Shown here one piece after another: positions 7,498-10,874 of a stretch of DNA of 10,874 nucleotides (its first letter is position 1; each line of letters begins with the position of its first letter). Both the position numbers and the translations under genes were made by a program. Origin of the DNA: JBPCRW01 sp050996405. GTDB lineage: Bacteria > Acidobacteriota > Blastocatellia > Pyrinomonadales > Pyrinomonadaceae. The stretch spans positions 1-10,874 of the forward strand of contig JBPCRW010000091.1 in assembly GCA_050996405.1 (NCBI GenBank), written 5' to 3'. A model generated the notes under the pieces. That model did not search any database. It was given only the letters and a program-made list of their open reading frames with translations, and was not told where the DNA came from.

Positions 7498-7700
7498 TCG
7501 CTTCTTTCCATACTTTTATCGAAAAAGTCGGCGGAGTTTCGTCGAGCGTGCTGAATCGCCGCAGTGCATACTCGACTGTACGGCAAAAATACTGCATCGG
7601 TATCTCGACTTTTCCGGGAATTCCCTGTTCATCTCTGATTTCGAGAAACGCCTGCCATAAATCATCCGCGAAATGCGCGAGCCTCCACCCGGAAGAAGAA
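7442..7700 (-). pseudogene. TnsC-like ATPase remnant, C-terminal about 85 residues
   Basis: From about 7700 the minus strand reads LAHFADDLWQAFLEIRDEQG, then PMQYFCRTVEYALRRFS, then TFSIKVWKEAIERSGYV, and stops at 7442. The helical pattern and its position between tnsB and tniQ suggest the C-terminal tail of the AAA+ regulator TnsC. The whole ATPase core (Walker A, Walker B, sensor) is missing. The segment joins tnsB coding sequence in a different frame at a GAAGAAGAAGAAAA tract (about 7692-7705). This looks like an internal deletion that removed the tnsB C-terminus and most of tnsC. The open frame extends upstream to an ATG at 7735, but there it overlaps tnsB codons. The function call is by position and general pattern only. 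Confidence 0.42.
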
Positions 7701-8931
7701 GAAAACGCCGCCGGGTAAAAATATCTGGTAACCATTCTCTTCTAAAATGCCAAAGAATCGTTCAATAAATGGTCGCCGTTCGGGAGTCTGCACCGGACCG
7801 GCATTAACCGCACAATTCACAATTGAAGTGAGTTTTTCGCGCACCCTGTCCGCCAGATTCGCTTTGGCGTTATCATATGCAAATTCATCCCATAAAGCCC
7901 ATTTTGACTCCTCAAATACGCCTGACGGCAAACCTCCTTTTTCAGGGTATTTGAGTGACGGAATCGTCAGCTTCTTCGGCTGCCAGGGAGTAATCGCATT
8001 CTTGACGCACAACAGCACGTCGTCGGCAGAATATTGTTTGCCGAAGCTCAGGTGATTGCCCAAAATGCAGCGCGTTAAAACGTCAATGATGACGAGCAGC
8101 CAGATTCGGTCCAGCACTTTTTCAATCGTTCCGCCGAATGGAGAGGGCAGAGTTATCGTGCAAAACAGATCAATCAGATGAGCGTCGAATTCAACCCGCT
8201 GATAAGGTCGCACAGAGTTGCTTCCTCTTCGCCGCTGCCATCTGATTGACCGCCGCTGCCGACCTGCGACTTCAACCTTCTCGACGCATCTTTTCCGTAA
8301 CGCGTCCTCGTTGCTTTGACTTGATGCTGATCAAAGAGTTTCTTTAAATATCTCCACAAAGCGATGCGACCAAGATTTTTTGCCGTAAAAGGATACTCGC
8401 CGGCTTTGAAGCCCGCCGCGCGGCAGGCTTCCAAAAATCGTTTGTGAATTGATTTGAGCGGGATTCGCGGCTCGTGAACTACTCCCTTTTCGCTCTTTTT
8501 CAGGAACATATTATCAACTGTCTCCTGAATTTGCGGAAATTTATAAAACAAATGGGAAAGCTCGACTGATTTCTTTTGACTTGTTTTCTTTCGACTTGAA
8601 GACGGTTTTGTCGGAACTTCCGAGGCGACTTCTTCCGATGATTTTTGCCTGGAGTATGGGATGACCGCCCGCCCCAGATTCTGCCGTCCGGGTGAACTTT
8701 CAGGCATCGCTTGATAATCCGAATCAGCGATTGACGGCTGATTCCGCATTCCTCGCAGATTTTTCCGACTGCTTCGCCCGCGAGATAGGCGCGAATGCCG
8801 TTTTCGCGTTTTTTGAAGCGAACGGCATCTTCCTCCGACAGCGAACTCGTATTAACCGTCGCCCATGCGCCTGTGTCTTTTAACTCCGGTGCTAAATTAT
8901 CGCGGTCAAAGTGAAGACTGCTTTTATACAT
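7700..8931 (-). pseudogene. tnsB: TnsB-like DDE transposase with two frameshifts and a lost C-terminus
   Basis: This is the strand-transferring transposase of the Tn7/Mu/Tn5053 type. It begins at ATG 8931, overlapping the tnsA remnant by 8 bp (ATGTATAA). Frame 1 carries an HTH (ICEECGISRQSLIRIIKRC) and ends at HPDGRIWG. A 1-base loss in the G-rich run at about 8666-8675 moves into frame 2, starting RAVIPYSRQK, with IPLKSIHKRFLEACRAAGF and YPFTAKNLGR. A second 1-base loss at about 8205-8220 leads to frame 3, RPYQRVEFDAHLID, the start of the rve domain. The DDE triad is intact: D at 8184-8186 (EFDAH), D at 7872-7874 (YDNAKANLA) and E at 7761-7763 (RPFIERFF), with D2-E spacing of 36 residues. 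Homology stops after ENGYQ (about 7725), so the C-terminal beta-barrel is gone. No slippery sequence marks either shift, so programmed frameshifting is unlikely. Confidence 0.85.
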
Positions 8932-9181
8932 CGATAATCTCCAGCTTTGTATTTTTGTACAAGGATTTATTGTGAATGGCTGCTTTTATTTGCCCTGAAA
9001 TAATAAGCTCAAAAATTGCGCTTCTGATGATCGGAGATTCGTCGGCAGGAAAGCAGTTTTCCAGTTCGAATAATGGGCAGGAATTCAAATGATTTAGTGC
9101 GGCGCGAATTCTTTCTAAAAATGAATTGAGGTTTAAATGGCGGGCAGTGCCGAGATGCCGCAGAATGAGTTTGCAATTCAA
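8924..9181 (-). pseudogene. TnsA-like C-terminal remnant
   Basis: This 85-residue ORF starts at a TTG, directly below an in-frame TAG (9187-9185). It reads NCKLILRHLG..., then CPLFELENCF, then SPIIRSAIFELIISGQIKAAI, and ends KLEIIDV, overlapping the tnsB start by 8 bp. The winged-helix-like pattern (helix, then FELIISGQIKA, then a beta pair) and the position directly before tnsB match the C-terminal domain of TnsA, the endonuclease that cuts the 5' ends. TnsA is usually 200-270 residues, so the whole nuclease domain, including the Glu/Asp/Lys catalytic residues, is absent. It could alternatively be an independent small gene, but the tns overlap makes a truncation more likely. Confidence 0.52.
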
Positions 9182-9240
9182 TAACTAAACGGCTCTGCGC
9201 TAGAAGTGCGGAGGTTTGATAATTGACTGAAAGTCATTCG
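9182..9240. other. Short gap, no clear feature
   Basis: These 59 bp between the tnsA remnant and the IS200 remnant contain only a small palindrome, TGACT-GAA-AGTCA (5-bp stem). No copy of the terminal 20-bp repeat is present, so this is not the missing transposon end. Confidence 0.4.
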
Positions 9241-9378
9241 CTATTCGAGAATGATGTTATCGGTATCGTGATTTGACGGATTCCGATAGTGTTCCAAATA
9301 TTCCCGCACCATTTTATCCGTAATGTTTCCGGTTGACCAAACTCCGTAACCAATTGCCCAAAAGTGTTTTCCCGGTAG
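9241..9378 (-). pseudogene. IS200/IS605 family Y1 transposase (TnpA), C-terminal fragment
   Basis: This minus-strand frame has no start codon and reads LPGKHFWAIGYGVWSTG, then NITDKMVREYLEH, and ends NIILE followed by TAG. It is the typical C-terminus of the HUH single-strand transposase of IS200/IS605 elements, which normally runs to about 140 residues. The nucleophilic tyrosine is probably the Y of REYLEH. The N-terminal part with the HUH histidines is missing. Upstream the frame runs straight into a sigma-factor fragment in another frame. It may alternatively belong to the related REP-associated RAYT group; the fragment is too short to decide. About 200 bp away lies a REP-like palindrome. 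Confidence 0.8.
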
Positions 9379-9385
9379 CGTGCAT

Positions 9386-9556
9386 GTTCTCGATTTGCTC
9401 GCCCTGCCGCAACGTCTTATAAAGCCGTAAAAATGTTTCCTGCGTCACATCTTCGATTTCGTGAACGTCGGAGTTGCCGAAAATCGCCGCTAGAAATTGA
9501 GAAATTGCTTCAGACTGCGAATCAAAAAGCAAAGTAATTTTTTCTTCGAGCGTCAC
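9386..9556 (-). pseudogene. ECF RNA polymerase sigma factor, N-terminal (region 2) fragment
   Basis: The fragment is part of a longer open frame that runs antisense and out of frame to the helicase end, so only this segment is meaningful. From a possible GTG at 9556 it reads VTLEEKITLLFDSQSEAISQ, then FLAAIFGNSDVHEIEDVTQE and TFLRLYKTLRQGEQIENMHA. DVTQETFLRLYKTL is sigma region 2.2, the core-RNA-polymerase-binding helix. Homology stops just before the W/FxxARN motif of region 2.3, exactly where the IS200 transposase fragment starts in another frame. Region 4 is absent from the window. It is a relic cut by a deletion or insertion and cannot act as a sigma factor. Confidence 0.72.
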
Positions 9557-9570
9557 GTCTAGAAGATGAC

Positions 9571-9646
9571 AAAAAGTTTTGAGTCCCGCCTTCAGGCTGA
9601 ATTGTTCGAGAACCAAAAACCCCCGCCTGAAGGCGGGACTCAAAAC
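9571..9646 (-). terminator. Candidate intrinsic terminator of the helicase gene
   Basis: Read on the minus strand, the 22-bp stem lies 28 bp after the helicase stop (9675) and is followed immediately by five T residues (9575-9571). The stem is GC-rich near the loop and the T-run is on the helicase-sense strand only, which fits a one-way terminator. The long 27-base loop is unusual for a dedicated terminator. Confidence 0.45.
9576..9646. repeat. 22-bp perfect inverted repeat, REP/BIME-like
   Basis: The arms are 9576-9597 and 9625-9646, perfectly complementary and separated by 27 bp. Each arm includes the GC-rich core GTCCCGCCTTCAGGC or its complement. The right arm can also fold alone (CCCGCC-TGAA-GGCGGG, 6-bp stem, 4-base loop). 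Paired opposed palindromes of this kind are characteristic of REP sequences arranged as a BIME. Whether it recurs in the genome cannot be seen here. Confidence 0.75.
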
Positions 9647-9674
9647 GCATCCGTAAACCCGATCTAAATTCGCT

Positions 9675-10874
9675 CTATACAGCTTTTCGGGGAATGGAAA
9701 AAACGAGCCTGAATTCTGATAGATTGAAAGCCGCGATGACGCTGGCGCGGCGGATGTCCGTCGGTAAATCAATTTGAAAACGTCCCAAATTAAAAGCACT
9801 TTCAAAACTTTTCCAGCGACGATTGAGCAAACGCTCGGTTTCCTCCTCCGAAAATTGCCAGCCGGTTTCGGAAAATGCTCCTGATATTTCGACAAAAAAC
9901 TCGTTGTGTTCGACGATTACCAATTTCCTTTCCGTTTCCAAAAGCTCGCCCAACGCTTTGCCATAGACTTCGCCCGCGTTGTGAAACAACAAGATTCTCT
10001 TTTCCGAATCGTTTTCCGGTTGGATAGACACGAGCGGCATCGCGCCCGTTTCATCGGCAACCGGAAAGCCTAATTCGTTTGCCAACGCTTTGGTCAACGC
10101 CGCGGATTTCACGCGCCAATTCCATTTTTGATACGGTTTGCGGACGTTTTCGGTCTTTGTTTCGGCGCGGGTTAATATTTTGCGCCCGTTTGTCGCAATT
10201 ACGCGACGGGCGTGTCCGCCCATCAGAAAAGTACTTCCGGCGGGCATTTTAGAATTGAGGTAACCGACGCGTCTGCCGGTCATCTCGTCAATCACGACCG
10301 CGCTTTCGCCTTTTCCCGACATATTGCTGTAAAACGCACGTTCTTCGTAAAGTTTCTGCCACGCTTCGCCCGCCCGCAAACAATTTCCGCCGCGCATCGC
10401 GGGCTGAAAAAAGTCTTTTTCAATTAAATATTCGACGATTACGTCATATTGATTTTTTTCAATCAACGGTTCGCCCGTCGGGGTTGCGAAAAGCCCGTAA
10501 GCGTGTTCGGGGTCGAGTTCGCCGTGCGTCGTTTGTTTCAAATAAGAGCAGAGCTGCTGGACAATCACCGACGGGCGAAACACTAAACCGGTGTCCGGGG
10601 CGAGCAATGCAGCCGTTTCCGCATCGGAATTTACGGCGGCGCGAATGAAGACTTGAAAGACGGCTTCTTCAGTCGGCGTACGATAAAAACAAGCGACATT
10701 TGTGCGTTTCGTACGGCGATTGCCGCGCCCGATGCGTTGGAGAAACGAGCCTAAATTATCGGGCGCGCCAATGAGCAAAATCAAATCAACGTCGCCGATG
10801 TCGATGCCGAGTTCGAGCGTCGAAGTGGCGAAACACAAAGCCGCGCCCGCGCGGGCGAAACTTTCTTCCGCCTG
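9675..10874 (-). CDS. Lhr-like superfamily 2 helicase, C-terminal 399 residues (5' end off window)
   Basis: The frame is open to the right edge (QAEESFARAG...), so the true start and helicase motifs I-III are outside the window. Visible are motif V (ATSTLELGIDIGDVD, residues 16-30) and motif VI (QRIGRGNRR, 46-54) of a DEAD/DEAH-type RecA2 domain. These are followed by a winged-helix-like stretch (VIVQQLCSYLKQT, then YDVIVEYLIEKDFF) and a long C-terminal region with GRRVGYLNSKMPAGSTFLMGG. LELGIDIG together with the GRGNR form of motif VI resembles Lhr-type helicases, which unwind RNA:DNA or DNA duplexes and are linked to repair. The sequence after about residue 130 is not a standard E. coli Lhr and may mark a distinct subfamily. 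An inverted-repeat terminator candidate follows. An ATP-dependent helicase role is secure; the substrate is not. Confidence 0.88.
   Translation of the reverse strand, partial: QAEESFARAGAALCFATSTLELGIDIGDVDLILLIGAPDNLGSFLQRIGRGNRRTKRTNVACFYRTPTEEAVFQVFIRAAVNSDAETAALLAPDTGLVFRPSVIVQQLCSYLKQTTHGELDPEHAYGLFATPTGEPLIEKNQYDVIVEYLIEKDFFQPAMRGGNCLRAGEAWQKLYEERAFYSNMSGKGESAVVIDEMTGRRVGYLNSKMPAGSTFLMGGHARRVIATNGRKILTRAETKTENVRKPYQKWNWRVKSAALTKALANELGFPVADETGAMPLVSIQPENDSEKRILLFHNAGEVYGKALGELLETERKLVIVEHNEFFVEISGAFSETGWQFSEEETERLLNRRWKSFESAFNLGRFQIDLPTDIRRASVIAAFNLSEFRLVFSIPRKAV

Larger units (their letters stand above)
6242..9187 (-). mobile_element. Decayed Tn7-like transposon (TnsABC/TniQ type), one end present
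   Basis: The region contains, in operon order on the minus strand, remnants of tnsA, tnsB, tnsC and a tniQ-like gene. They are followed at the parB side by paired 20-bp repeats typical of multi-site transposase-binding ends. A TGT trinucleotide at 6242-6244, just outside the repeats, is the likely terminus. The 5 bp before it (GTAAA, 6237-6241) would be the target-site duplication if the element makes one. No second end with CACTTTCAAGTAA...ACA was found before the helicase gene, so the tnsA-proximal end and any cargo are lost or lie elsewhere. Frameshifts in tnsB, loss of most of tnsC and of the tnsA nuclease domain, and stops in tniQ make it non-autonomous. The right border is uncertain; 9187 is the in-frame stop upstream of the tnsA remnant. 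Confidence 0.75.

Noticed and set aside
8205..8220. Programmed -1 frameshift in tnsB, as in some IS transposases
   Set aside because: No A/T-rich slippery heptamer or following stem is seen, and a second shift plus deletions in the same operon point to decay.
9799..9812. actttcaaaacttt as a right-end copy of the transposon repeat
   Set aside because: It matches only part of the complement of the 20-bp unit and lies within conserved helicase codons.
9557..9895. Upstream part of the 193-codon minus-strand frame that contains the sigma fragment
   Set aside because: It runs out of frame through the helicase C-terminus and through the inverted repeat; only the segment after about 9556 resembles a sigma factor.
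9976..9990. GTTGTGAAACAAC as a parS-like or operator palindrome
   Set aside because: The central CACGTG is absent, and it lies in helicase codons without other support.

Overview
The window is bacterial chromosomal DNA of moderate GC content (judged by eye). It has a conserved housekeeping half (about 1-6173), a decayed mobile-element region (about 6242-9556), and the 3' two thirds of a large helicase gene (9675 to the right edge). GTG and TTG starts, patchy Shine-Dalgarno signals and the order miaB / DUF151 nuclease / parA / parB would fit an Acidobacteriota-like lineage (for example Blastocatellia). That placement rests on general recollection of gene order and style, and nothing in the window proves it.

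Layout. On the minus strand, 1-2721 is the N-terminal 907 residues of DNA polymerase III alpha (dnaE), running off the left edge. Only 2 bp away, diverging on the plus strand, begins a tight operon: miaB (tRNA methylthiotransferase), a DUF151/BFN-domain bifunctional nuclease, parA and parB. Its gaps are 9 bp, 23 bp and an 8-bp overlap, so tRNA modification and chromosome segregation genes are probably co-transcribed.

From 68 bp after the parB stop lies one end of a Tn7-like (TnsABC/TniQ) transposon. A possible TGT terminus at 6242 is followed by two perfect 20-bp direct repeats 23 bp apart, which look like transposase binding sites. The transposition genes follow on the minus strand and are read toward this end: a TnsA C-terminal remnant, a TnsB whose DDE triad survives but which has two frameshifts and a lost C-terminus, a short TnsC-like C-terminal remnant, and a TniQ-like protein split by two consecutive in-frame stops. 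No matching far end was found. The element appears dead in cis.

Between this element and the helicase is a patchwork of gene debris: the C-terminal part of an IS200/IS605 Y1 transposase butted against the N-terminal part of an ECF sigma factor. Beside them is a 22-bp perfect inverted repeat (REP/BIME-like) that, on the minus strand, ends in a T-run and may terminate the helicase transcript. The helicase (Lhr-like superfamily 2) starts beyond the right edge.

I found no RNA gene, CRISPR array, parS site or replication origin. The most interesting material is the degraded Tn7-like element and its placement next to parB, the REP-like palindrome beside a Y1 transposase relic, and the 2-bp divergent dnaE/miaB start region.
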